A DNA stretch of 64,000 bases, from contig OY744532.1 of the NCBI GenBank assembly GCA_963556195.1, positions 104,819,083 through 104,883,082 on the forward strand, in the 5' to 3' direction. The notes below the pieces were generated by a model, which was not told the DNA's origin, did no database searches, and worked only from the letters and a program-made list of their open reading frames with translations. Positions 1 through 9,668 of the stretch are shown here, in pieces (positions within the stretch are counted from its first letter, which is position 1; each line of letters opens with the position of its first letter). The position numbers and the translations under genes were made by a program. The DNA comes from Sepiola atlantica. Its lineage: Eukaryota; Mollusca; Cephalopoda; Sepiida; Sepiolidae.

Positions 1-1130
1 CAAAGAGGCCTCCTGGGGACTACTGAAATAATTCTTATCCATTCCCTCATCCTTTTCAGCGTAGATGCTGTTAAAATATTATCCAAACCTATCACTACAG
101 TAGCTCTATCTAGGACATTGAGCACTTTTTTCCCGGACAACGCCGAGTACTTTGACAATCAAAGAGGCCTCCTGGGGACAACTGAAATCAGTTAGGTATC
201 CTCCCTCCTTTTAATCTGCAAAAATGTCCAAAGGGGAACGAAGATGGCGTTAAAATATTTTCTAAACCTATCACTACAGTAGCTCTATCTAGGATATTGA
301 GCACTTTTCTCCCGGACAACGCCGAGTACTTTGAAAATCGAGGAGGCTTCATGAGCACTCCTGAACTCCCTTAGGTATCCTCTCTCCTTCTGATCTGCCA
401 AATAGTCCAAAGGGAAACGAAGATGGCGTTAAAATATTTTCCAAACCTATCACTACAGTAGCTCTATCTAGGACATTGAGCACTTTTCTCTCGGACAACG
501 CCGAGTACTTTGATAATCAAGTAGGCCTCCTGGGGACTACTGAAATCACTTAGGTATCCTCTCTCCTTCTGACCTGCGAAATAGTCCAAAGGGGAACGAA
601 GATGGCGTTAAAATATTTTCCAAACCTATCACTACAGTAGCTCTATCTAGGATATTGAGCACTTTTCTCCCGGACAACGCCGAGTATTTCAAAATCAAAG
701 AGGCACCTGAGCACTACTGAAATCACTCCTATCGATTCCCCCATCCTTTTCAGCGTAGATTGTTGAAATATTATCCAAACCTATCACTACAGTAGCTCTA
801 TCTAGGATATTGAGCACTTTTCTCCCGGACAACGCCGAGTACTTTGAAAATCAAGGAGGCCTCCTGAGCACTACTGAAATCACTTGGGTATCCTTCCGTC
901 CTTTTCCTCTGCAAAATAGTCCAAAGGGGAACGAAGATGGCGTTAAAATATTTTCTAAACCTATCACTACAGTAGCTCTATCTAGGATATTGAGCACTTT
1001 TCTCCCGGACAACGCCGAGTACTTTGAAAATCAAGGAGGCTTCTTGAGCACTAATGAAATCACTCTAACCGATTCCCCCCCCCCCCCCGCTTTTGATTTG
1101 CTAAATAGTATAAAGAGAAACGTAGATGCT
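1..1130. repeat. ~179-bp satellite array (block A, partial)
   Basis: Head-to-tail repeats recognised by the core GCTCTATCTAGGA(C/T)ATTGAG followed by CCCGGACAACGCCGAGTACTTTG. Two monomer types are mixed. A long one carries GTCCAAAGGGGAACGAAGATGG. A shorter one (about 160 bp) carries CCTTTTCAGCGTAGATGCTG. The array runs off the left edge and ends in a C-rich run near 1075-1089. Short ORFs over the core reflect the repeat and are not genes. Confidence 0.95.
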
Positions 1131-1133
1131 GTT

Positions 1134-1352
1134 ATTCGGCATTCCTCGGTAAGGGCGCCTCAGGCGCAGTAAGCAATATACTTACTCCTCCCCAAAGAGG
1201 GGAGGCAAAGCCTGGGAGTGTGGACCTCCTAGAACTGCACATGACAAACTCATAGACCGGCGGAATGAAGCCCCGATGGCCAAGACGATTCCAGTTCATG
1301 GGGTGCAGTATCCATCGGAAGATACTACACTTGATCTTAGCCAAAAGAAGTG
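1134..1352 (-). mobile_element. U2 snRNA-headed SINE-like element
   Basis: On the minus strand this begins with a close match to the U2 snRNA 5' domain (TTTTGGCTAAGATCAAGTG then TAGTATCTTC). It then passes into a non-U2 body found again at 20.6 kb and twice at 63.3 kb. The body holds a perfect 7-bp hairpin, CCTCCCC/GGGGAGG, and ends near GCCTGAGGCGCC and GAATGCCGA. SINEs with snRNA heads are known (SINEU of crocodilians, mobilised by Tx1 elements). Assigning this family to that class is an inference from structure. No target-site duplication was identified. Confidence 0.6.
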
Positions 1353-1630
1353 AATTAATGTCAGTTTCGGTAAAAAAAAAAATGGCGTCTAAAAGCTATG
1401 TTGAATTAGAGAAAAACGGTCTGGGGGAGTTTAAAATTATTTGTAGATATTCAAAACTCATGTAATAAGTTGTTAAATAGTATTATACAATGTTTGTTGA
1501 AAGAAAATCATAGTTATTATTACTTGTTAATTTAATAATGTAATTTAAACAGTGTCTAGTGGATAGACCGCTGTTCAGGTGTAGATTGGTTATGAATACC
1601 TCAGTAAAATTTTGGAATTTCGGATCCTTT
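1353..1630. other. Spacer between divergent U2-like heads
   Basis: AT-rich 278-bp spacer between a minus-strand U2 head and a plus-strand U2 head. It is nearly identical to 20853-21130 (offset 19,500) and recognisably related to 50373-50640. The location suggests an old upstream region of a U2-like gene. I could not find a convincing proximal sequence element. No coding signal is seen. Confidence 0.6.
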
Positions 1631-1670
1631 GTTGGCCTTTTGGCTAAGATCAGAGTGTAGTATCTGTTCT
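1631..1670 (+). other. U2 snRNA head at the 5' flank of Tx1 copy 1 (target-site duplication)
   Basis: About 40 nt of U2 snRNA 5' sequence (GGCCTTTTGGCTAAGATCAG then AGTGTAGTATCTGTTCT) directly precede the retrotransposon. The same stretch recurs right after the element at 9134. The uninterrupted locus at 21131 has it only once, so this is read as a long target-site duplication. The G in ATCAGAG differs from the 3' copy (ATCAAAG). Confidence 0.8.
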
Positions 1671-1715
1671 CAGATAAAACATTCTCGTTTTCCCAAAGAC
1701 CAGGCTTTCCGCTTA

Positions 1716-1802
1716 CCTAGCCTTGCGGCTAGGTTCAAAGCGTTTTTCTTTGACCAAGCCCCCTTTTGGGGCTTTTGTCACCTTTTTGTCCCCTCTTGGG
1801 AC
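1716..1802 (+). promoter_or_regulatory. Run of four short hairpins in the Tx1 5' UTR (copy 1)
   Basis: Four consecutive perfect stem-loops lie within 87 nt: CCTAGCC/GGCTAGG (1716-1733), TCAAAG/CTTTGA (1735-1753), AAGCCCC/GGGGCTT (1756-1774) and GTCCC/GGGAC (1788-1802). Copy 2 keeps them, with one mismatch in the first stem (GGCGAGG). A role in RNA packaging, translation control or 5' processing is possible but not shown. Confidence 0.6.
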
Positions 1803-1838
1803 TTTTCTCTTTTCTTCTTTTCCCTGACTGTTGGGCTG

Positions 1839-1918
1839 ACTTAAGCAGCTGGCAGGTTTCGGGGAGACTGACGAACCCGTAAAACGGTGAAGGTCTCTTC
1901 GTCTCCGAATCGGCGGGT
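1839..1918 (+). repeat. 80-bp 5' UTR module, first copy (Tx1 copy 1)
   Basis: This module begins ACTTAAGCAGCTGGCAGG and ends GAATCGGCGGGT. It recurs 164 bp downstream at 2003-2082 with one base changed (CTCTTCG to CTCCTCG). Each module contains GGAGA-CTGACGA, a small ACCCG/CGGT stem, GAA, and a TCTCC that can pair back with GGAGA. This resembles a hammerhead core but lacks a proper cleavage triplet. Confidence 0.7.
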
Positions 1919-2002
1919 CTAGTCCGACAGTCAGGTTCGTTCGCCCCTCTTGGGCCATTAATTATTTTTTATTTTTTCTTTCAGCGTCTGTCTGAGGTGC
2001 GC

Positions 2003-2082
2003 ACTTAAGCAGCTGGCAGGTTTCGGGGAGACTGACGAACCCGTAAAACGGTGAAGGTCTCCTCGTCTCCGAATCGGCGGGT
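2003..2082 (+). repeat. 80-bp 5' UTR module, second copy (Tx1 copy 1)
   Basis: Second copy of the module at 1839-1918, ending about 28 bp before the ORF1 start. A direct duplication inside the 5' UTR, shared by both elements, suggests a retained promoter or RNA-structure function. This is an inference. Confidence 0.7.
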
Positions 2083-2110
2083 GTCGTGCCTCTTACAGAC
2101 CCGTTTACAG

Positions 2111-4898
2111 ATGGAAGCCACCCGGTCTTCAAAAAACTGTGTTGTCGTTGACAACAGCGAGGAAGGTGTGACCGCGGAGGGCACCTTGTTAGATTTGGTG
2201 AATCGTACGACCTAATGATGGTGGGGATAACCGTGCCGAGCGGTTCTCCGACCTGGAAGGGGGGTTGCACACCCGAGTGCGCCCCGGTCGTGTTGGAGGG
2301 GGGTTGCACACCCGAGTGCGCCCCAGTCGTGTTGGAGGGGGTTTGCACGCCCGAGTGCGCCCCAGTCGTGTTGGAGGGGGGTTGCACGCCCGAGTGCGCC
2401 CCAGTCGTGTTGGAGGGGGGTTGCACGCCCGAGTGCGCCCCGGTCGTGTTGGAGGGGGGTTGCACACCCGAGTGCGCCCCAGTCGTGTTGGAGGGGGTTT
2501 GCACGCCCGAGTGCGCCCCAGTCGTGTTGGAGGGGGGTTGCACGCCCGAGTGCGCCCCAGTCGTGTTGGAGGGGGGTTGCACGCCCGAGTGCGCCCCGGT
2601 CGTGTTGGAGGGGGGGTTGCACGCCCGAGTGCGCCCCAGTCGTGTTGGAGGGGGGTTGCACACCCGAGTGCGCCCCAGGAGGTGTTGCCTCGCCGGGCAC
2701 CTCAGTTTCGGTTATGGAGGGTGTCGCACCGAGCGGCACTCCAGTCGGGTCGTTTTCTATGGCAGGGGGTAGCATGCCCGAATGCACCCAAACCATAAGT
2801 TTTGGCGAATTCAGTGACACCCCATTCTTTAATCAGAAGCCAATAAGAAAGTGCCAGTCTCTAGACTTGGAGGTGGCACAGAGACAGTATAGGCCAAAGT
2901 CGTTTCTTGGGTGCTCCTCGGGGGGATCATCAACCGACAGCTCTGAGGGAGACGAGAGTAGGCCTGAAAGACCAAGAGTTAGGAAAGGGGCCAAAAAGGT
3001 CTTGCCAGAAAAGACACTTAATAAGGACTCCAAAGAAACCACATCGACGTGGGGACCCCAGGCCCAGAAGACTCCAGAGGAGTACAGGCGACTCTTCAGA
3101 GATAAATACGCCGACTTCACCGACGGAAGTACAATCAAAGTAGTCCCGGGCACTCTGGAGAGACTAAAGAGACGAATAGTCTCATTGGTTACAACTGATA
3201 CAAAGACGAAGGGGCTGACTGGGGTCCCCAAGGACAAAATAATGAAAATACTTGGGGATCTGAAGATCCCAGCTACTTACGTAGTAAAGCGATCATACGC
3301 TATGTATGATATTCTGCTCCCTAACGTGGCAGAAGCCGAAAGAGTGGCGAAATGGGAGCATACGAGTAACGGGATAAAATTGACTCCCGAATATTTATCA
3401 AAGAGGAGGACAACTGTGTCAGTTCTCGGCGTCCCATGCTGTGTCGCCTTCGAACACATAGGCGCCATTATGTCACAGTATGGCGACGTTGAGGCAGTGT
3501 TCCCAGTCCGTGGTCCCCGAAATATCCAGACGGGGGACTACAAGATCCTTATGCGACTCACCCGTGAAGGATTCCGGGAGATACCGGCGCAGTTATACTG
3601 CGAAACCTGGTCGATGCCAGTGATAGTGGAGGGAAGGAGGCCGGTTTGTTGGCACTGTCAGACGTCGGGGCATATGGCAAAGGAGTGCCCCAAAAGGAAC
3701 CCACCAAAGACCCCGGTGGCAGTGCCAGAAGTGACAACAAATGTCCCCAAACCAACAGAACCAACAGTACCGGAAGAAGTACCGGAAGTACCGGAAGAAG
3801 AAAAAGGTTGGAACAAGGTGGCAGCCAAGAAGGGGAAAAAGCGGACTCCAAGCACGAGCGAGAAACCCGCTAAACCACCAACCGCAACAGGAGATCAGCC
3901 TGCACCTGCGGTCAAACGGAAGTTTCAGTTCCCCTCATCAGGATCAGACGAAAATAATGACTCTGAGGAGGACATGACTGTGGAAAGAGGAACCGCCGGT
4001 CCAGAAGCCCAAGAAGGACACCAGGGCAAAGAAGAGCCGAGACCAGAAAGCGACATGTCCAGACAAGGAAATCGTTCAACCACCCAAACCCCAATCTCCA
4101 GAACCCGAAGTTGTGGTTGAACGAAATACCCCTCCCCAATCCAACACCCCTGAAGAGATATCCATGGCCGTAGCATCGGTCGAGGCAGATGAACCGCCTA
4201 AAAGCCCATATAAAACTGCCAAACAACCAGAGGCAGCTGTAGCCGACAAGGTAGCGGCGGAGGAAACTGTTGCCGACAAGGTAGCGGCGGAGGAAGCTGT
4301 TGCCGACAAGGTAGCTATGGAGGAAACTGTTGCTGACGAGGAAGTGCCGGAAGAAGTTACGGCGAAAACTGAACCCACTCCTCCACCAGTTAGACGAGAA
4401 AGATCCCGGAAGCTCCCTTTCCTGCCTGGGGGAAGAATTTGTGAGGCGGACGCAACACTTGTCCAGTCGGACCTAAGTAATAGGCAGAGGGGTTATCTGA
4501 AACAGTTAGGAGCGTTCACACATGTGAAAGGAAAAAGAGTTGATAACCCTCTGAACTTCCGGGATGCCCCAATGATAACTACCTTTATCAGGCATGATAA
4601 AGGTAGTAGGGCACGCGCCCTTTGGAGAATGGTGGAGGAGGGAAGGATGGCTATTCCGGGGGTTACCTTAGTTGACGAGGAGCATCCATCAAAAAAGAAA
4701 TTGGCTTCGAAATGTCCGGGGAGGGTCCCCATTTATGTTCATCCCTCATTTTTTCGGGCTTTAAAGCTAACCTTTCCCCTGGACGTGGGAGGTCTGGCTC
4801 GAGACGGACGGATTTCGTCCGAACTGCTGACTGGCAGTCTTGGTCAGGCCTTCGGCGTCCTCACTCCCGAGGACTTTAGGCCCGTCTGCGACATATAA
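2111..4898 (+). pseudogene. Tx1 copy 1 ORF1 (RNA-binding protein), frameshifted
   Basis: Counterpart of the intact ORF1 at 51126-53726, starting at the same ATG. Three lesions relative to that copy break it. A 10-bp deletion near 2209 leads to a stop after about 35 codons. An extra G in the run at 2610-2616 lies inside the repeat region. A 1-bp insertion near 3983-3992 makes that reading frame end at 4120, and the original frame resumes to 4898. The decayed protein still shows 11 copies of a 13-residue repeat (CTPECAPVVLEGG), an RRM-like region and a zinc knuckle (C-x2-C-x4-H-x4-C). In living relatives ORF1p binds the element RNA. Here a functional product is not expected. Confidence 0.9.
2254..2685 (+). 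repeat. 39-bp coding minisatellite in ORF1 (11 units)
   Basis: Eleven tandem 39-bp units encode a 13-residue Cys-Pro-rich repeat. Units 3 and 7 share a GGTTTGC variant and units 2 and 6 share CACACCC. This implies that a four-unit (156-bp) block was duplicated. Copy 2 has only six units. Confidence 0.9.
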
Positions 4899-4908
4899 AT
4901 AAAGGATA

Positions 4909-7900
4909 ATGGCTTTAAACCTGGCCACATTGAATGTGAGGGGCATGAGATCTCGAAGCAAGGCTGTTCGCGTGCTGAGGGATCTCGTGGCCCTTAAGGT
5001 AGATATAGCTGCGATCGAGGAGACCCACTTCATTTCGTATGGGGATTGTGATGTGCTGACTGACGACTATGACGTCATCTCAGCATATGGCAATGTCCGT
5101 AGTTGTGGTGTCTCTTTGCTAGTGAGACGCACTCTGTCCGCGACAGTGCGCGTTGTTCATACGGATGCGGAAGGACGGTTGGTCGTAGTCGATGTTGCCG
5201 TTGACAGCAGCAAGTTTCGGATCGTTGCGGTTTATGCGCCTAACGCTGTTGGTGAGAGGGTTTCCTTTTTTCGACGGTTGGAGACGTTTCTCGGGGGTCC
5301 GGAGCGTGTAGTATTAATGGGGGATTGGAATGCCATCCTTGACCCCAAGATAGATAAGGTCGGGGGTAATAGAGGGTCGGATAGGTGTGATAGCAGTCTG
5401 TCTGACCTGATCGCCTCATGCGATCTTGTCGACAGATTTCGCGTTGATCACCCAGGGCGGGAGATGTGGACGTGGCATACTAGCGCGGCCTTCTGTTCGA
5501 GTACTTACTTGGACAGAATGTTAGTTAGAAGAGGCGACATAGATTTCTTATCTTGTCCCACGTTCACTTGGTTAGGTCACTCGGACCATAAATTGGTTAT
5601 GGCCCGTTTGAGTTTAAGCGATAGGCCTAGGTTAGCTGGGTACTGAAAGTTGAATACCTCCTTACTGGAGATACCCGACTTCCGGGACAAGCTAACGTTA
5701 CTACTTCAGCGGGCTTTAGTGGGGGCGGTTATCGGGAGTAGTTGGTGGGTGAAAACTAAGGTTTATGTTAGACGCTTTTGTGTCCGCTATAGCCAGCGCC
5801 TCGCTCAAGATAGGGCTAGGACACAGAAGCGTGTAGATGATAAGATGACCCGGGCGGTGGCTGGGGGGGATCCCCTAGAGATAGCCTTAATTAAGGGGGA
5901 CCTCAATCGCTTGGCTAGCGAGCGATATGAAGGTCAAGTAGTTCGAGCTAGGTTAAAGAAAGTCTCTAACGAAGCTGTGAACGTTGACGCTGTTGAGCGT
6001 AAGGCTGCTTTACGTCGTGGCTCGGATGGGTACATTCGGAAGGTGAATAACCTGGAAGGACATACCCTGGTATCTACTCGTGAGATTTGCGAGGGGTTCC
6101 GCGAGCATTTGGAGGATCGCTTCACCCAACTACCCAGACTCCGCGGCCAGGAGTTTGACAGCTATTTGGCTGACTCGCCCCGCCTAGAGGCGGCCCGAGC
6201 AGCTGGCTGTGATGGGGACGTTACAGAGGGTGAGATCATTACTGCGTTGAAGCAGGTCGGCTACAACTAATCTCCAGGACTCGATGGTCTGCCATACGAA
6301 GTTTACTTGAGGCTGTCGCCCATGTTTGTTCCTCTTCTGAAGGATGTGTTTAACCACTGGTTTGTTCAGGGCTCGATCCCTGGGCAGGTTACCAAAGGAG
6401 TGGTCACATTGTTGAAGAAGGGGGGCCAACCTGGTGGGGGGAATTTAGATGATTACAGGCCCATAACTCTGCTAAACACAGAGTTAAAGATTTTGGCCCG
6501 TGTTCTTGCGAATCGTTTGCACGTTGTTATCGCTGACTTGATCGAACCTGAGCAGAACTATGCTGTGAAGGGGAGGTCAATTCAAAACAATTTGCATCTG
6601 GTTCGCACGATCCTAGAGGGTATAGAAGACGACACTGAAGCCGCGCTGATCAATTTAGATCAGTCCAAGGCTTTCGATAGGGTCGACCATGGTTTCTTGG
6701 AATCTGTTCTAGAGGCTGCCTGTTTTAATCCGGACTTCCGCAAGTGGGTCTCGATTCTGTACCGTCTGCCGACGGTAGCGGTGCAAGTAAACGGTAGGCT
6801 TTCGGAGTCGTTCGTGGTTTCTCGTTCGGTACGTCAGCGTTGTCCGCTGTCGCCCCTGCTTTATGTCCTGGCGTTGGAGCCCTTCCTTCGCAAATTAAGG
6901 GACGGGGCGGCAACACCAGTCCTGCGCGGAATCGCTATCCCTCCTCACTATGCGCGAGCCAGGGTTTCCGCGTATGCCGATGATGTCACCGTTTTTGTGT
7001 CCAGCCGTGAAGACATAGAAGCGGTGATTAAGGCGCTCGCTCGGTACGAAGAAGTGACAGGGGCCATTGTCAACCGCAGCAAGTCCAATGGCCTGCGGTT
7101 GGCTGCCTGGAGCGGAGAGACCGCACTTCCAGGTGACTTCAACTGGACCGATGGCCCGGTTTGGATCCTTGGCGTTTGGTTCGGACCGGGTCTCCAGCTG
7201 GAGAAGAATTGGTCGGAAGTACAGGCAAAGGTCGAATCGTCTGTGAGGACTTGGATTCGAAGGAAACTTTCCTTGAAGAGGAGAGCGGAGGCGTGCGCCA
7301 CTTACGTATTTCCTCTCATCCTTTACCGACTGTCTGTACTCCCACTGCCTGCGGACCGCCTTCTTGCTTTCACGCGCTTGCTCTTTTCACTTCTGTGGAA
7401 TGGGCGGAAAGCATACGTCCGCAGACAGGTCTGTACGCAACGTCCGTGTGATGGAGGCTTGGGGATGCCTGACTTGGCAAGTCATAGACATGCTGAGAGA
7501 CTGGCTTTCCTGAGTCGTACTTTGACGGAAGAAGCTCCGTGGGTCCCTGCGGTTGAGGACGCCTTTCCCAACCTCATACCCGACCACTCGGTCGAAGGTC
7601 GACGTAGGCCAAGAGGAGAGTCGCTGTTCGTCACCGAATGCCGAGCCGCGCTTAAGGCGTTGCCGGGGTCCAGTGACCTTGCCCGGTCTAGGAAGAGACT
7701 GTATCGGGATCTAGTGGAGGGGTCCGCTTCGGATCCACTTAGGAGACGGCTTGGATTGTCGACGGAGGAGGCTCGCTCCCAGTGGAGTTGGGCGCCAGGC
7801 CAGAGTTATCTCAACAATTCTGAGTACTCTCTGACCTGGCGACTTGTTCGGAACGCACTGCCCCTCTATGGCAGATTATGCAGGGATGGCATAAGGGACG

Positions 7901-8340
7901 TCCCCTTGTGCCCGCGCTGTGAGGACAATGAGGAAGAAACGGCCGAGCACGCCTTCTTCACTTGCAGAAAATTACGTCTTCTCTGGGAGTATGTCAGAGA
8001 GGTAACGGCTCGCATCGACGCCGAGCAGCCGCTGGTCCTGGATGTAGCATTCGTCATCAACAACGTAGCGCCGCCGTGGTCTAGAGAGAAGCGAATGGTG
8101 TTTCTTGTGATCCTGGCCGTAGCTAGGTTAGTGACGTGGGTTACACGTCTAGATGAGGTTCATGGGGTTGGGTCTGTTTCGGATCGTGATCTGGTTGTTT
8201 ACTTTAAGCATCAGCTTAAAGTGAAAATCAGATGCGATTGGAAACGACTACATCGCATGGAGTTCAATAGAAGATGGGTGCACAACACTAGTTTGTGCAT
8301 TCGACGAGGGTCCAGGTTTGAATACGTTTTCCCGCCTTAG
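4909..8340 (+). pseudogene. Tx1 copy 1 ORF2 (endonuclease/reverse transcriptase), two nonsense codons
   Basis: This ORF2 has the same length (1,144 codons with stop) as the intact copy at 53737-57168 but contains in-frame stops. They are TGA at 5644-5646 (a Trp in the intact copy) and TAA at 6268-6270 (a Lys). The first separates the endonuclease from the rest and the second lies just before the reverse transcriptase core. Missense changes also hit conserved places: the usual RQGCPLSP motif reads RQRCPLSP, and the Gly before FNPDF is Cys. The YADD catalytic motif and the endonuclease residues are preserved. It is a recently dead copy, unlikely to give active enzyme. Confidence 0.93.
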
Positions 8341-9133
8341 CATGGCGCAGACGGTACTGGGTCCTACGGAACCCAGCCCAGTATAAAACAAAATTATTTT
8401 TTATTAGCCTAGTCGAACTATAAGCTAGTAGGAGTAAATGATGTCCTGTCCCAACTTTGTTTTTTCTGCAGGCACTAGAGAGCTTCCAAAGATGCCCACT
8501 CCACATATTTATTTTGTCCCCGGCTGATGAAACCCTTGGCAATATTATCTTGGAAGACGCCATCCATTCCCGTACCCAGATCCCGATTAATTTATTTTCA
8601 GAACGCCCCGCTTTATTCCCACTCCCATTTAGGGGTCGACCTGCTTGTTTTCGGCTTTGAGCCGGAAAACAGTGGGCGGTCCGCACTTAGCAAGAGGGTA
8701 GGGAAGGGTCCTACTAACCACCCCTTATCATTTTATTTGGTTCTTTATTTTTCTTTCTTTTTGGGTGTTTTTAATGTGTATCCCAATCCCACGTTATTTC
8801 ATGGTTTCATGTATCATTTTGGGGATATTTTAAGTAGGGTTAAGCCATAGAGTGACTGTGAATTTTTTAGTGTGAATGTCTAGCTTAGGGTAGAGTAGGT
8901 TTTTGTCATTGTGCATTTTCTGTGCTTTTTGTCAAATAAAAAATGTCTTTGTTTTGTCTTTGTTTGAAATAAAAAATGTCAAACTGTTGTTTTTTAAATG
9001 TCACAATGACCCCCGACCCCCACCTTCCCCCCTTCCACAGTGGGCTTTTATGCCTAAGGTGGTATGCATTCTGGGAATGTAATCTTAACTCTAGGAGTTA
9101 ATGTTTTCCAGGATGCATCCATCTAAATAAATT
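8341..9133 (+). promoter_or_regulatory. Tx1 copy 1 3' UTR with hairpins and AATAAA motifs
   Basis: Non-coding 3' region. An imperfect hairpin, CTGGGT...ACCCAG, lies just after the ORF2 stop (8357-8376). AATAAA occurs at 8935 and 8968 within a duplicated AAATAAAAAATGTC segment, and again at about 9125. A TAACTC-TAG-GAGTTA inverted repeat (9086-9100) and a GGATGCATCC palindrome (9111-9120) lie within 50 nt of the 3' end. In related elements the reverse transcriptase recognises such 3'-end structures. That role here is inferred. Confidence 0.6.
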
Positions 9134-9246
9134 GTTGGCCTTTTGGCTAAGATCAAAGTGTAGTATCTGTTCTCGGCATTTTTGCCTTGAGATAAAGTGT
9201 ATTATCTAGTCCTATCCGATAGGTGTCGGTTTTACACTCTCAAATC
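9134..9246 (+). pseudogene. U2 snRNA-like sequence, 3' flank of Tx1 copy 1
   Basis: It starts with the U2 5' domain (TTTTGGCTAAGATCAAAGTG, TAGTATCTGTTCT). It continues with a small hairpin (GGCA-TTTT-TGCC) where U2 has the stem after the branch-site recognition sequence. Then comes CCTATCCGATAGG, comparable to U2 stem-loop IIa. The real U2 3' half is missing and a minisatellite follows. It is read as a U2-derived pseudogene or SINE head, not a functional snRNA. Confidence 0.6.
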
Positions 9247-9265
9247 AAAAATCAGATTATCATTT

Positions 9266-9668
9266 CCCCTCCCCAGATTTGGCCTGAGGCGCCCCACCAC
9301 CGAATGCCGACACTCCCCCTCCCCCAAATTTCGCCTTAGGCGCTCATACTGCCGAATGCCGACACTCCCCTCCCAAATTTCGCCTGAGGCGCTCATACCG
9401 GCGAATGCCGACACACCCCCTCCCCCAAATTTCGCCACCGAATACCGACACTCTCCGTCCTCTAAAATTTGGCGTGAGTGCCCTATCGCCGAATGCCGAC
9501 ACTCCCCCATCCCCAGATTTGGCCTGAGGCGCTCATACCAGCGAATGCCGACATTCCCCCTCCTCAGATTTGGTCTGAGGCGCCCCACCGCCGAATGCTG
9601 ACACTCCCTCTCCCCAGATTTGGCCTGTGGCGCTCACATCGGTGAATGCCGACATTCCCCCACCCCCT
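9266..9668. repeat. ~50-bp minisatellite array 1
   Basis: About eight imperfect units of the form GATTTGGCCTGAGGCGCTCA, TACCGGCGAATGCCGACA, CTCCCCCTCCCCA. The motif GCCTGAGGCGCC...GAATGCCGAC also occurs once at the end of each U2-headed SINE-like unit, so the minisatellite may come from that tail. ORFs across it are repeat artefacts. Confidence 0.85.

Larger units (their letters stand above)
1671..9133 (+). mobile_element. Tx1-clade non-LTR retrotransposon, copy 1 (defective, U2-inserted)
   Basis: Full-length element with a 5' UTR of about 440 bp, ORF1, a 10-bp gap, ORF2 and a 3' UTR of about 790 bp. It has no LTRs and no long poly(A) tail; the end reads CATCTAAATAAATT. It is about 99% identical by eye to copy 2 at 50686. 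Its ORF1 has three frameshifts and its ORF2 two premature stops, so it cannot make full proteins. The AP-type endonuclease, the CCHC motif at the end of ORF2, the zinc-knuckle ORF1 and the U2 target match the U2-specific Tx1 families (Keno type) as I recall them. Confidence 0.9.

Noticed and set aside
1..1130. Recurring short ORF reading ALSRILSTFLPDNAEYFENQ over the satellite core
   Set aside because: The monomer length (about 179 bp) is not a multiple of three, stops follow in each monomer, and variation is not concentrated at third positions.
9197..9601. ORFs of about 100-144 codons across the 50-bp minisatellites and modules
   Set aside because: They read across repeat units or the (CATA)n tract, differ in frame between copies, and have no domain.
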